From a virus: a stretch of DNA of 64,000 nucleotides. Every line of letters begins with the position of its first letter. Positions within the stretch are counted from its first letter, which is position 1. Positions 42,042-50,670 of the stretch are shown here, one piece after another. The position numbers were made by a program, and so were the translations under genes. The notes under the pieces are model-generated. The model did no database searches. It saw only the letters and a program-made list of their open reading frames with translations, and was not told where the DNA came from. The stretch is taken from IMG/VR virus record IMGVR_UViG_3300035698_027665, positions 35,354 through 99,353 of that record; one strand, written 5' to 3'.

Positions 42042-43745
42042 ATGAAGGTTAAAGAACAAGGCGTAGGAGTTGTTCAATTAAATCCTCAAAGAGATTTTGT
42101 AACAAAAGGCGGCGAAAAAAGCATTTACCGTTTAGGGAATAAGACTTATGCAATATATCATGATAGAAAAGATGTAATACCAGCAGGAAAAGTAGCCGAA
42201 TTATCTGTTTTAACAGATGAACATGTTATTATTCCTGAACATTCACTTTTAGATTCTAAAGATAGGATAATCGGATACAGCATGCCTTTTGTCGATAACG
42301 CTATCCCATTGTGTAAGCTTTTCACTAAGACATATAGACAAAATAATAATATCTCTCAAAAACAAATTATAAATTTAGTAAAAAAACTGCAACTTCTTGT
42401 TTCTTATGTTCATAGCAAAAAAATATTAATTGTTGATTTGAACGAACTTAATTTTTTAATTAAAGATTTTAAGAACGTTTATGCCATTGACACAAACAGT
42501 TATCAAACTCCAAGTTTTCCTGCAACTGCAATAATGGAACAAATAAAAGATCGCCACAATAAAACTTTTTCACAAGAAACTGATTGGTTTTCTTGGGGGA
42601 TTATTTCTTTTCAAATGATAATAGGAATACATCCATACAAAGGGAATCATCCAGAATTCGAAGGGACGCCTGTTGAAAAACTAAATGCACGGATGTTGAA
42701 AAATGTTTCTATTTTAAATAAAAAAGTAAGTACGCCCGGCTCTGCTTATCCTTTAGACAACATTCCTAAAACTCTTAGAAAATGGTATGAAGCTGTTTTT
42801 GACAAAGGAATGAGATTATCACCACCTATTAATTATGAAAACGACATAATTGTCATAACTCCAATTAAAACAATTATCAATAATGGATCAAGGCTTGTTA
42901 TAGACGAATTGTTTTCTTTTAATGATGAAGTGTTAAATGTTTTGTTTAGTTGCGGCAAGGCCATAGTCAAAACTAATAAAAACGTTTATATTAATGGACT
43001 AAAGTACGATCTACCCAATTCCAAGTTGTGTTTAGGCTCAACTCCGACAAAAGGCATACCTGTAGCTGCTTGGATAGAAAATGGTATGGTTGAACTATAC
43101 GATGTACTAAATGCCACTCATGTGCCATGTAGCATGAGTGGGAGTAGCGTTTTCACAGTTGAAAATAGAATTTATGTGCAAAGCAATAACAGCATTGTAG
43201 AAATGAAATTTTTCGAAATGCCAAATAAAATAGCAGCAGCAACTAAAGTTGTGGGCAATGTATTGGACCTACCAAACGCCACACATGTCTTTGATGGTTG
43301 CGTATTGCAGAATCTCATGGGGAGATGGTCTGCTTCCCTGTTTCCAGAAAGTGAAGCGGGTTATCAGTTGTTCTTAGATGACTTGTCGTCTTATACAAAA
43401 ATATTTAATGCTAAATATGAAAATAAGGTTTTAGTGGTGACTGGCATCGATTCTAAAGGAAAATACGACAGACTTGTCTTTAGAATTGATTCATCATATA
43501 AAAAATATGATTGTCGAAAAATAGAAGATGTTGGCCCAACAGATATCAATTTCACAGTCGGCGAACAAGGGGTTTGTGTTTTGATAAACGAAGATGGGAA
43601 ACTAGAAATATTTCGCAATAAAATAGGCGAAATTGTTAGCGAAGTGCCAGATTCTGTTATTGATAAAGATATGAAGCTTTTTCACAATGGAGCGAATATA
43701 TTGTTTGCTAAAAACGAAAAGATTTTCAATATTAAAATGAAATGA
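42042..43745 (+). CDS. Protein-kinase-like protein with C-terminal beta domain
   Basis: The 567-residue product has a kinase-like domain (about 20-275). The catalytic-loop equivalent is IVDLNELNFLI with Asp132 and Asn137, then Asp150 in AIDTNSYQTPSFP in place of DFG, and a TDWFSWGIISFQ helix. The glycine loop and the Lys are poorly visible. The last 290 residues are beta-rich, perhaps a propeller. The NSYQTPSFPATAI and DWFSxGI patterns suggest the kinase of TerY-P-type triads. It follows the phosphatase gene by 4 nt. Activity is likely but not certain. Confidence 0.75.
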   Translation: MKVKEQGVGVVQLNPQRDFVTKGGEKSIYRLGNKTYAIYHDRKDVIPAGKVAELSVLTDEHVIIPEHSLLDSKDRIIGYSMPFVDNAIPLCKLFTKTYRQNNNISQKQIINLVKKLQLLVSYVHSKKILIVDLNELNFLIKDFKNVYAIDTNSYQTPSFPATAIMEQIKDRHNKTFSQETDWFSWGIISFQMIIGIHPYKGNHPEFEGTPVEKLNARMLKNVSILNKKVSTPGSAYPLDNIPKTLRKWYEAVFDKGMRLSPPINYENDIIVITPIKTIINNGSRLVIDELFSFNDEVLNVLFSCGKAIVKTNKNVYINGLKYDLPNSKLCLGSTPTKGIPVAAWIENGMVELYDVLNATHVPCSMSGSSVFTVENRIYVQSNNSIVEMKFFEMPNKIAAATKVVGNVLDLPNATHVFDGCVLQNLMGRWSASLFPESEAGYQLFLDDLSSYTKIFNAKYENKVLVVTGIDSKGKYDRLVFRIDSSYKKYDCRKIEDVGPTDINFTVGEQGVCVLINEDGKLEIFRNKIGEIVSEVPDSVIDKDMKLFHNGANILFAKNEKIFNIKMK

Positions 43746-43747
43746 GT

Positions 43748-44374
43748 TCACTGTTGACGGGCAAAATGTTGGCCAATTTCTTTTGGATCAGCCGTTGGTT
43801 GCCCTTTGCGAGTAGATTTTTTATTTTTCTTCCCGAATAGTTTTCTAGCTTTTTTTGAAGGCGGGGTTCTTGTATTGAAGACCAAAGTTCTATTATCAGG
43901 GGCAGAAGGTTCAAATGGGGATGCCCAAAAAGTATCTAAATCCGATTCGTTTTTTTTAATATATTTTTTAATTTTGTCGATGTGTTCTTGCAAGCTTTGC
44001 TTTACAAAAGGATGGAAATCCAACTCTTTCCAGTTATCTAAATCCACCCATTTGCTGTTTGTGTGTTCTTTACTTAACTTGGCTTTAAAAGGCTTGTCTA
44101 TAATACAAAGAAAAGAAGTCCATCTTCCACCGTCTTCAATTATTTTATCAAATACTTTTCCATGATTGTATCCACATTCCTCTTTAGTCTCTCTTTTTGC
44201 CCCTTCCAAAGCGGTTTCGCCACTTTTCAAATGTCCTCCCGGTGTAGTCCATTTTCCTGAATGTGAATTAGGCTCATATTGAATTGCTAAAAATTGCTTA
44301 CCATCAGTTAGAAACAATCCTGCACTTTTTTTTATATCTTTTTCAGTTGATTCTAACCAAAGTTTGAAACTCAT
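43748..44374 (-). CDS. Tagged Nudix hydrolase
   Basis: The 208-residue protein begins MSFKLWLESTEKD, a clear FKxWLE tag. It then has a complete Nudix box at 47-69 (GHLKSGE, REtkEE, CGY) that fits GX5EX7REUXEEXGU. The Nudix family cleaves nucleoside diphosphates linked to X, such as NADH, ADP-ribose or oxidised dNTPs. The last 50 residues are basic. A tagged Nudix enzyme could be carried in the virion. It overlaps the upstream tagged gene by ATGA and converges on the kinase gene. Confidence 0.88.
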   Translation of the reverse strand: MSFKLWLESTEKDIKKSAGLFLTDGKQFLAIQYEPNSHSGKWTTPGGHLKSGETALEGAKRETKEECGYNHGKVFDKIIEDGGRWTSFLCIIDKPFKAKLSKEHTNSKWVDLDNWKELDFHPFVKQSLQEHIDKIKKYIKKNESDLDTFWASPFEPSAPDNRTLVFNTRTPPSKKARKLFGKKNKKSTRKGQPTADPKEIGQHFARQQ

Positions 44375-44883
44375 CTTTTCGGTCCTCTTTTCATCAATGC
44401 AGGTTTCAATTTTTCAAGATGTTTATCTGCCGTATGTTTTAACTGATGCATTATATTTCTCACTTCTTTAGTGATGTCAGCAGCAGAAGAACCAGAACAT
44501 CTATTATTCGATTGAATGCTTACAGTTCTTTTGTCTTTATTGTAAAATCCTTTAGAAATCACAAAGCATTCATTTTCTTTATTGAAAGAAACTACGCAAA
44601 CCCATTCCCCATCATCCCAATTTCTAGTAGAAATCAATATTCTAATAGGGAAATCTTCAAATACGTGTTTAATGTGATATTGATCTTGTTTTAAAGCCGC
44701 ACTGACATAACCTAAACTTATTTTAGCAAAAGCCTCTAAAACTTCTTCTTTTCTACTTCTGAAATTGATTTCAACGCTATATCTGCTGGTATTTACAGCT
44801 TCTTCAATAGTAGTATTTTGATCAAAATAATATACTATTTCATTTATTTGGGGAGTGTACAACCATTTTTTAAAACTTGCCAT
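44371..44883 (-). CDS. Tagged hypothetical protein
   Basis: The 170-residue product begins MASFKKWLYTPQINE, a tag of the FKxWL type. A mixed alpha/beta domain follows, with TRNWDDGEWVCVVSF and SGSSAADITKEVRNI, and a basic end (KPALMKRGPKR). No family was recognised. It shares the operon with the tagged Nudix gene. A TATAAATA element at 44954-44961 on the minus strand could be its late promoter. Confidence 0.6.
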   Translation of the reverse strand: MASFKKWLYTPQINEIVYYFDQNTTIEEAVNTSRYSVEINFRSRKEEVLEAFAKISLGYVSAALKQDQYHIKHVFEDFPIRILISTRNWDDGEWVCVVSFNKENECFVISKGFYNKDKRTVSIQSNNRCSGSSAADITKEVRNIMHQLKHTADKHLEKLKPALMKRGPKR

Positions 44884-44953
44884 ATTATTATATACTATTT
44901 GTCACTCCATAACGTTTTTATCATTTATATTTATTTTAAAAAATACTTTTATC

Positions 44954-44961
44954 TATTTATA
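44954..44961 (-). promoter_or_regulatory. Possible late promoter TATAAATA (minus strand)
   Basis: The minus-strand octamer TATAAATA lies about 70 nt upstream of the tagged gene starting at 44883. It overlaps the 3' end of the homing endonuclease gene. The position fits a late promoter, but the region is very AT-rich. Confidence 0.4.
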
Positions 44962-46648
44962 TACTAAATTTCCAACGTTTTTTCCCACAATCCCAAATAC
45001 GTGCCAATCCATTTTGTAAAGCCCATTCTCTTTCAGTTATGTTTTCAGGACATCCAGTTGCTGATTTTTGCTGTGATTGTTTTGAAATTCTTTTTTGCGG
45101 GTTGCCGTATTTGACATACGAATAATCTGGTGGTAAATCTTTTTCTAACTTGAATCCTAACATTTTATATAAATCACCTGTAGACCATCTGTTATCGCTC
45201 CAAGAAATGATGTTATCAACATTTTCTTTTTGCAACCATGCAATACATCGCTTCCACAATTTGGATGCACCGCCGATAATTTGCGTGTTTTGTTTAAAAC
45301 AAAAACGATCTAGTACTAGTTTTTTAGAATCTCTATGGTGCCTTCCAATGGACATAATGCTTACTAATTCTTTTTCGTATTCTAATCCAAAAGATTTAAT
45401 TATTCCCCTCGAAGTGCCTTGTAGATGATTCAGTTCGTAAAAATCTCTAGTTTGTTCTAGTTTTGGCTCTACCAAATTACATTTTCTTGCATATATTTTT
45501 TTTTCAAATTGCCCTAATTTAGATTTTAATACAGAAAACATTTGCTCTTTTTTGTATTTGTATTCATCTTCAAATATTGTTATTAAAAATATGTTTTGTT
45601 CTTTACATTTTTTATATTTTTCAAAATGATAAGAACGCTCTCTAGGTTCAGGGGATTTTTCATTATGCCAGTATAGTCCACAATACTCTATTGCTATTTG
45701 TTTTTCTTTATCGTATAAATCTATTTCTTTACCATTAAGAACAGTGACATTGGATTTAAAGTTAAAACCTAATTTATTTAGGTTTTCCTTCAACGACAAC
45801 TCTGTTTTCCCCAAATTATGATACAAATGTCCATATTTGTCCAATCTGGTTTGCATTGATTTAGTTTTCACTAAATCAGTTTTCATAGGATGCCCGCCAT
45901 ACTTCTCAACACATGTTTTATTATATTTTTTTAAATACTCTGATGTCTTTGCATAGTTATCAACTCCGTATCTCTCAATACAAGTTTGTTTTTGTTTTTC
46001 ATTTATTTTTTCATTTTGCAACGGGTGTTTAACACCATATTTTTGTTCTAAAGAACTTTGTTGTTTTTCAACATATTTCTTGTTTTTCATAACGTTTTTT
46101 TGTTTATATTTGTCTACATTTGTTTTTTCTGTTTTGCTTTTCCAGTCTTTAGTTTGAGAGAAATATTCTTTGCCATATTTTTTGATGTTTGTTTCTTTAA
46201 TTTTTTCTTTGATGTCATCAGATTGCGAAAAATGTTCAACCCCGTACCTTTCCAGTGCAGACTCTTGTCTTTTTAATTTCGCTTCTTCTGTAGATAAAAA
46301 ACTGTTTGCACCATATTTCTTGATGTTTGTTTTTTTAATCTTGTTTTTAATTACATCTAATTTAGCAGGATTGGTTACGCCATATTTTTTAACGTTAGAC
46401 TCTTTAGCTTTATCTAAAAATTCATTTTTAAAACAATTCACACCATGTTTTTCAATAATGGTTTCGCTTCTTTTTTTAACACTGCATTCTTTTGATCCAC
46501 AACTATGCTTTTCTTCTTTTATGCAATGCCTTTTTGCTCTTTCAAATTCTTTTGAGCAATAATCGCATTTAGAAAATATTTTATGGGTTTGCTTAATATC
46601 AGCAAACGTACAATTATATTTTTCTTCATTTTTTTGATATAATATCAT
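44957..46648 (-). CDS. Vsr-like homing endonuclease with N-terminal repeats
   Basis: The 563-residue protein has a Cys-rich start (CDYCSKEF, CGSKEC), then about seven short repeats of a T-x-x-K-Y-G-x-x-x-x type (residues 65-280). A Vsr/EDxHD-like nuclease region follows with EIDLYDKEKQIAIEYCGLYWHNE, and a C-terminal domain with SWSDNRWSTGDLYKMLGF and ARIWDCGKKRW. The layout matches Hef-type free-standing homing endonucleases of T4-like phages. It lies among virion genes and is probably selfish DNA. Confidence 0.82.
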   Translation of the reverse strand: MILYQKNEEKYNCTFADIKQTHKIFSKCDYCSKEFERAKRHCIKEEKHSCGSKECSVKKRSETIIEKHGVNCFKNEFLDKAKESNVKKYGVTNPAKLDVIKNKIKKTNIKKYGANSFLSTEEAKLKRQESALERYGVEHFSQSDDIKEKIKETNIKKYGKEYFSQTKDWKSKTEKTNVDKYKQKNVMKNKKYVEKQQSSLEQKYGVKHPLQNEKINEKQKQTCIERYGVDNYAKTSEYLKKYNKTCVEKYGGHPMKTDLVKTKSMQTRLDKYGHLYHNLGKTELSLKENLNKLGFNFKSNVTVLNGKEIDLYDKEKQIAIEYCGLYWHNEKSPEPRERSYHFEKYKKCKEQNIFLITIFEDEYKYKKEQMFSVLKSKLGQFEKKIYARKCNLVEPKLEQTRDFYELNHLQGTSRGIIKSFGLEYEKELVSIMSIGRHHRDSKKLVLDRFCFKQNTQIIGGASKLWKRCIAWLQKENVDNIISWSDNRWSTGDLYKMLGFKLEKDLPPDYSYVKYGNPQKRISKQSQQKSATGCPENITEREWALQNGLARIWDCGKKRWKFSI

Positions 46649-46694
46649 TAAAACATTATATTTAAAAATTTTTGTTAGTCAAGATTTTTAAAAT

Positions 46695-47576
46695 TTAGTC
46701 AAGCGTAATAGGGGCGATATCACCAAATTTGTTAAGCAAATCTTCAAACCATTTTTGTCGTTCTTCTTTTGCTTCTGCTAGTAGTGCTTGCCCATCTAAT
46801 TGAATACCGCCACCGGGACCGGGAGGATTAGCATATCTGCTTCTAATACGCCCGAGTATTTCTTTTGCATAGGTCAACGCCCCTTCCTGCATGGCTTGTG
46901 TTACTTCTGGCCAATCTTTCATTTCTTGAAGATAATTTACAACTGCAATTTGAGATTTGTAAGGTATCGGATATAGTTTTATGTGTTTATATCCACCAAT
47001 CCATTCCCATCCACCTAAGTTGGAGCTAACTCTACTGTACATTTGTTCATATTGTTTGTACAGAACCCATTCCCCCATACGTCCCCAAATAGGCTGTATA
47101 GGGTCAATCATCCCGCCTTGAATAGAAGAATATGCACCACCGGGATAAAAATATTCTACTGGTATTGAACCATCTAAGTCACTTGATTGAAAAGCAAACG
47201 AACCTTCTTCTTTATAGAATATATTTCTAACCTTGCCTACATCTGGAGGAAGTTCATATACGCTTTGGCCGGGAGTTGTGTGTATGGTGTAATATTGAAA
47301 ATACTCTCTTGGAGCATAATCTTCAAAAATCTTCCACGCTTGATCAATACAAAAATCTATATTCTGCTCATCCAGTTCTATTTTGATTACTGGCGCTCCT
47401 AGCATATGCAAAATATAGTCTCTTAACTGCCCTCTGATTTTTTCTCTATTTGGCCTACTTGTTAATTGTGATTTGTTTAATGGATCGACATGTCCTAATT
47501 CAGAACAACTTGAGCTACACGACATGCTTCTCATTGAATCCTTAGTAGGCCGACTTATTTTTAAAGTATTTCCCAT
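46695..47576 (-). CDS. Virion structural protein (neck or tail type)
   Basis: The 293-residue protein has a Ser/Cys-rich start, then a conserved-looking core: LRDYILHMLGAPVIKIELDEQNID, DQAWKIFEDYAPREYF, YYTIHTTPGQSVYELPPDVGKVRNIFY, and a late HIKLYPIP. These occur in a structural protein of T4-like and related myoviruses that I associate with neck or tail assembly. An exact T4 equivalent cannot be given. It is divergent from the tagged gene at 47594. Confidence 0.75.
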   Translation of the reverse strand: MGNTLKISRPTKDSMRSMSCSSSCSELGHVDPLNKSQLTSRPNREKIRGQLRDYILHMLGAPVIKIELDEQNIDFCIDQAWKIFEDYAPREYFQYYTIHTTPGQSVYELPPDVGKVRNIFYKEEGSFAFQSSDLDGSIPVEYFYPGGAYSSIQGGMIDPIQPIWGRMGEWVLYKQYEQMYSRVSSNLGGWEWIGGYKHIKLYPIPYKSQIAVVNYLQEMKDWPEVTQAMQEGALTYAKEILGRIRSRYANPPGPGGGIQLDGQALLAEAKEERQKWFEDLLNKFGDIAPITLD

Positions 47577-47593
47577 AAAACTATATATTATAA

Positions 47594-47770
47594 ATGAATA
47601 TTAATTTCAAATTATGGTTGGAAATGTGTGGTACAGGGGCGATATACGATCCCAAGGCGAAGGGGGATTTTAATTGGTGGGGGTCGCCCGGATCAACAGG
47701 AACAACTATTAAAGGCAATGATCCCATTAAAAGAAGCAAAAATAAAAGTAAAAAGAAGAAGAAAAAATGA
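47594..47770 (+). CDS. 58-residue tagged basic protein
   Basis: The product begins MNINFKLWLEMCGTG, one of the clearest FKxWLE tags, and ends in a strongly basic tail (KRSKNKSKKKKKK). Its stop overlaps the next ATG (ATGA). The AT-rich TATATTATAA before the start leaves no ribosome site. The same tag-plus-basic-tail design is seen at 4483-4674. Confidence 0.6.
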   Translation: MNINFKLWLEMCGTGAIYDPKAKGDFNWWGSPGSTGTTIKGNDPIKRSKNKSKKKKKK

Positions 47771-48084
47771 GTTCTTTCCAACAAATGTCGAACCCTTATC
47801 GTCACAATGCACATAAAACATTAAAAGAATTAATGGGGGATAAATACAAATTTCATTTTGAAATTGCTGATAGAATAGGCGAACGTCTTGTTACGGAAAA
47901 AGACTATAGAGAATTCATGAAATTTGTTCTCGAATTGTACGAATTGGGATATGTAAAAGCCGTTCACGAACATAAAAACATTCTTGAATCGCAAGGGTAT
48001 AAAGTTAAAATTAAAGGTTCTACGGTTGAAACACAAAGTGTTCCTAAAATATTCCCTAATCAGAAAAATCAGGATGATGGCTAG
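47767..48084 (+). CDS. Hypothetical protein, possibly structural
   Basis: The 105-residue, mainly helical protein starts by ATGA overlap with the tagged gene. It has a helix with HKTLKELMGDKYKFHFEIADRIGERL and an end with beta character. It overlaps the convergent gene at 48056 by 29 nt. It probably belongs to the virion group around 46695. No family was recognised. Confidence 0.6.
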   Translation: MSSFQQMSNPYRHNAHKTLKELMGDKYKFHFEIADRIGERLVTEKDYREFMKFVLELYELGYVKAVHEHKNILESQGYKVKIKGSTVETQSVPKIFPNQKNQDDG

Positions 48085-48691
48085 ACATATTTGTTTTAAT
48101 TAAATATCCATTTTCTATTTCGGAAAATTCTGCTACTTTCCACCATCTATAATCTCCAAAAGAGCTTCCGTCTTTATATTTTATTGGATATACAATTGAC
48201 CCCTTTAACAGCTTTTTATTAGTCCAAAATGTAAATTGTAAATCTTCTCTCTCTACAACAACTGCTTCAAAAATAAATTTCTTCCCATATTGTACAGTCC
48301 CCCAAGAATCACCATATAAATTGTCTTTTTTAATTTTTAGTTCTGCTGGCAAACAGTGCAGCATTAGCATGTTTTTAAATTCTGTTTTTTGCATTTCTTC
48401 GGCATTTGCAACAGGCGTATTTTCCTCTGGTACAACTTCTTCGATGTTTGGAACAGATTCGATTTCTTGTATGATATCATTCGATGCAAAAACAGGTTTT
48501 TCCTCTATTACAGCAACAGAATTGAGAGGGGGAGATTTTTCAATTGCTTTTTCTGAAATCTGTTCATCCCAATTGAAATTATGAAGTATTAGGTTGCCAT
48601 CAAAAAAATCAGCCCACATTTTTTGTTTCTTTACTAATGGATTAGGCTTTTTCAAAGTATAAACTGAACCGTCTTTTTTTCTTATAGACAT
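48056..48691 (-). CDS. Hypothetical phage protein
   Basis: The 211-residue protein begins MSIRKKDGSVYTLKKPNPL, has an acidic disordered middle (about 45-105) and a C-terminal beta-rich domain of about 100 residues with WGTVQYGKKF and YRWWKVAEF. The start is typical of small structural-type proteins in large myoviruses. No function can be given. Confidence 0.6.
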   Translation of the reverse strand: MSIRKKDGSVYTLKKPNPLVKKQKMWADFFDGNLILHNFNWDEQISEKAIEKSPPLNSVAVIEEKPVFASNDIIQEIESVPNIEEVVPEENTPVANAEEMQKTEFKNMLMLHCLPAELKIKKDNLYGDSWGTVQYGKKFIFEAVVVEREDLQFTFWTNKKLLKGSIVYPIKYKDGSSFGDYRWWKVAEFSEIENGYLIKTNMSSHHPDFSD

Positions 48692-48703
48692 GCTGTTATC
48701 TAG

Positions 48704-48731
48704 TTTACATCTTCAAAATTTAGCTTATAAT
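48704..48731 (+). promoter_or_regulatory. Strong sigma70-like promoter
   Basis: TTTACA at 48704-48709 and TATAAT at 48726-48731 are 16 bp apart. It drives the gene with the TTG start at 48773. Confidence 0.75.
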
Positions 48732-48772
48732 GGGCGAGACAACGATCAATTTTTTTGCATAAGGAATTTATT

Positions 48773-49714
48773 TTGAAAAATAAAACAACTATCTGTTTCG
48801 CCTTCGTCGCTTTGTTTATGTTTATTGGAGATGGATTTGTCCAAACAAATTCCATATTTGATAATTGCCTAACGCCAGAACTTCTTGCAAAATCTCGTAG
48901 TAGTGGAGGTTTTAGAAGTAGTAGTCCAAGCAGAAGCAGAAGCAGTAAACCTAGTTCGTCTTCTAAGCCATCATATTCAGCCCCGCCGTCAAAGAAGGCA
49001 ACTCCAACAAAAAACGCTAAGCCTAGTTCCCCCTCTAAACCTTCATATTCAGCACCGCCGTCAAAGAAACCAGTTCCAAGAAAAAATGTTGCCGCTGATG
49101 CACAAAAAAGAGTAACCAGTAAAAAGACTTTTGAAAAGTCAAATATTCCTAAATCCACTTATGTTTCAAAAAGCGGGAAAGAGATAAAAATAAGTTCCAA
49201 AGCGACAAATACTCAAAGAGTTAGAAGTTTATCGCCTACTGAATATAAAAACAGATCAGTAAGAAGTGAAACCCATTATGTTGATACTTTTGGCTCAAAT
49301 AGATACGGATACTACAGATCGCAACCGTCCATATATATAGGTGGTGGATATTCGTCCCCTTTTTGGTATTCGACATTTGATTTACCGCTGACTATTCAAG
49401 CACTTTGGCTCTGGAATAATCAAAGAACAATTCAATCAGAATTATATCAACAAAGAATGCAAAATGCAGCATTGGCAGCAGAAGTGGCCAAATTGCAAAA
49501 TGGCAATGTTCCTATAAATGAAAACTATGTTCCTCCACAGTTTGAAAAGAATCCTGATTTGATGTACAGTCAAGAATTTGTTGATGCAGCTTACAATCCC
49601 AAACCAGAAAGCCGTGCAAAAACTTTTCTTTGTTGGGGTGTTAGTATTTTCATCGTGTGCATTTTAGTCATAGTGTTGATAAGGTTAGTGTTCACAGTTA
49701 ATGTTACAAAATAA
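48773..49714 (+). CDS. Exported Ser/Pro-rich membrane protein
   Basis: The TTG at 48773 has an AAGGA site 7 nt upstream and yields 313 residues; a TTG at 48755 is less likely. It has a signal peptide (hydrophobic residues about 6-19) and a Ser/Lys/Pro-rich region with two SKPSYSAPPSKK units (about 45-85). A Tyr/Gly-rich part with YYRSQPSIYIGGGYSSPFWY comes next, then a C-terminal transmembrane segment near 284-306. It may act in the envelope soon after infection, since it has an early-type promoter. No family was recognised. Confidence 0.6.
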   Translation: MKNKTTICFAFVALFMFIGDGFVQTNSIFDNCLTPELLAKSRSSGGFRSSSPSRSRSSKPSSSSKPSYSAPPSKKATPTKNAKPSSPSKPSYSAPPSKKPVPRKNVAADAQKRVTSKKTFEKSNIPKSTYVSKSGKEIKISSKATNTQRVRSLSPTEYKNRSVRSETHYVDTFGSNRYGYYRSQPSIYIGGGYSSPFWYSTFDLPLTIQALWLWNNQRTIQSELYQQRMQNAALAAEVAKLQNGNVPINENYVPPQFEKNPDLMYSQEFVDAAYNPKPESRAKTFLCWGVSIFIVCILVIVLIRLVFTVNVTK

Positions 49715-49728
49715 ACGTTTCACTATTC

Positions 49729-49836
49729 TCCGATTGAACTGGCATGTGTGTCACCGCATGAGTTGGCCTAGTTAGGGATTGCACAAACATTGGTGACGAT
49801 GAGCAGTCTTCGGTGGTTCGAATCCACCCTTCGGGA
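49729..49836 (+). other. tRNA-like element with an intact T-arm
   Basis: A perfect T-arm (stem 49812-49816 with 49824-49828, loop TTCGAAT) is followed by seven bases and an A at 49836, as at the 3' end of a tRNA. Pairing of 49729-49733 with 49831-49835 would give part of an acceptor stem, but the span of 108 nt is too long and I find no clear D-arm or anticodon arm. It may be a degenerate, intron-bearing or unusual tRNA, or a captured tRNA 3' end. Confidence 0.4.
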
Positions 49837-49854
49837 TTTTTTAAGGATTTTTTA

Positions 49855-50661
49855 ATGGCTACATTAGCACAATTGATGCATAGGACGTTCTCTAAAAAAG
49901 AAAGAGAAAGACTAAACAATGAAAAAAACGCAAAGTCCCAAGCTGAAAAAGAAGCAGCAATTGAGGAATCCAAGCCTTTTGAATTAAAATATTTTAATCC
50001 ATTTGGGGTGAAAATAAATTCAATTGCTAAATTGAATCACCCTTTATGGGAAGGCATCCTCTTTAAACTAAGAGGGATTAGAGAAGTTAATAGGATGGTA
50101 GGAAATCAAAAATTCCCACTAGCAGATTATGACTTCATTGGACACACTCTAGATGAGGAAGATGAATCGTCTTTGAGGATAAGATTGATACCTATAGACA
50201 ATCCAGATGGGGATTTTGATCATAAGGCCATTCTTTTGAGACAGGTAAACGCTTTTGGATACGATGCAGATTTTCATAAAAGATTGTCAGCGGATTCCCT
50301 AAGAGATAATTCTGATGAAAGAGAATTGATTTACTACGAACAAGTCACTGATGATGACGGCAATCCTATTGTTGACGAAAACGGCGATGAAGTTTTTGAT
50401 TCTTTCTATCGGGTTGATGACGTTGAAGAATTTTGGGGTTGTGAAACCAATCTTTTAATTGATAAAGATAATAATGGAAAAGTAGACGAAAACGAAATTA
50501 CACATGGTAACGTAGCCATTTGGGATTTTTGGCGACAAACAGAAGATGATTCTGGTGAATTTATTGAATATTTCATAATAGAAATGGACAATGAAACAGG
50601 ATATTTTGAAATTTGGCGTGGGGAAGAAATCGACGATCCCTCTAGAATAGAAATCAATTAG
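49855..50661 (+). CDS. Hypothetical protein with EF-hand-like loop
   Basis: From the ATG at 49855, with an AAGGA site, the product has 268 residues. It has a charged helical start, a middle alpha/beta domain with LKLRGIREV-type strand-helix units and an acidic second half. A loop DKDNNGKVDENE near 217-228 fits the calcium-binding EF-hand consensus, and a second acidic loop (DDDGNPIVDENGDE) lies near 170-185. It may be a calcium-binding structural protein. It heads the membrane-module operon to 52004. Confidence 0.55.
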   Translation: MATLAQLMHRTFSKKERERLNNEKNAKSQAEKEAAIEESKPFELKYFNPFGVKINSIAKLNHPLWEGILFKLRGIREVNRMVGNQKFPLADYDFIGHTLDEEDESSLRIRLIPIDNPDGDFDHKAILLRQVNAFGYDADFHKRLSADSLRDNSDERELIYYEQVTDDDGNPIVDENGDEVFDSFYRVDDVEEFWGCETNLLIDKDNNGKVDENEITHGNVAIWDFWRQTEDDSGEFIEYFIIEMDNETGYFEIWRGEEIDDPSRIEIN

Positions 50662-50670
50662 GATAAATCC

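Noticed and set aside
49704-49973. An 89-codon minus-strand frame containing EGWIRTTEDCSSS
   Set aside because: This peptide is the usual artefact of translating the antisense of a tRNA T-arm; it overlaps the tRNA-like element and the start of a real gene.
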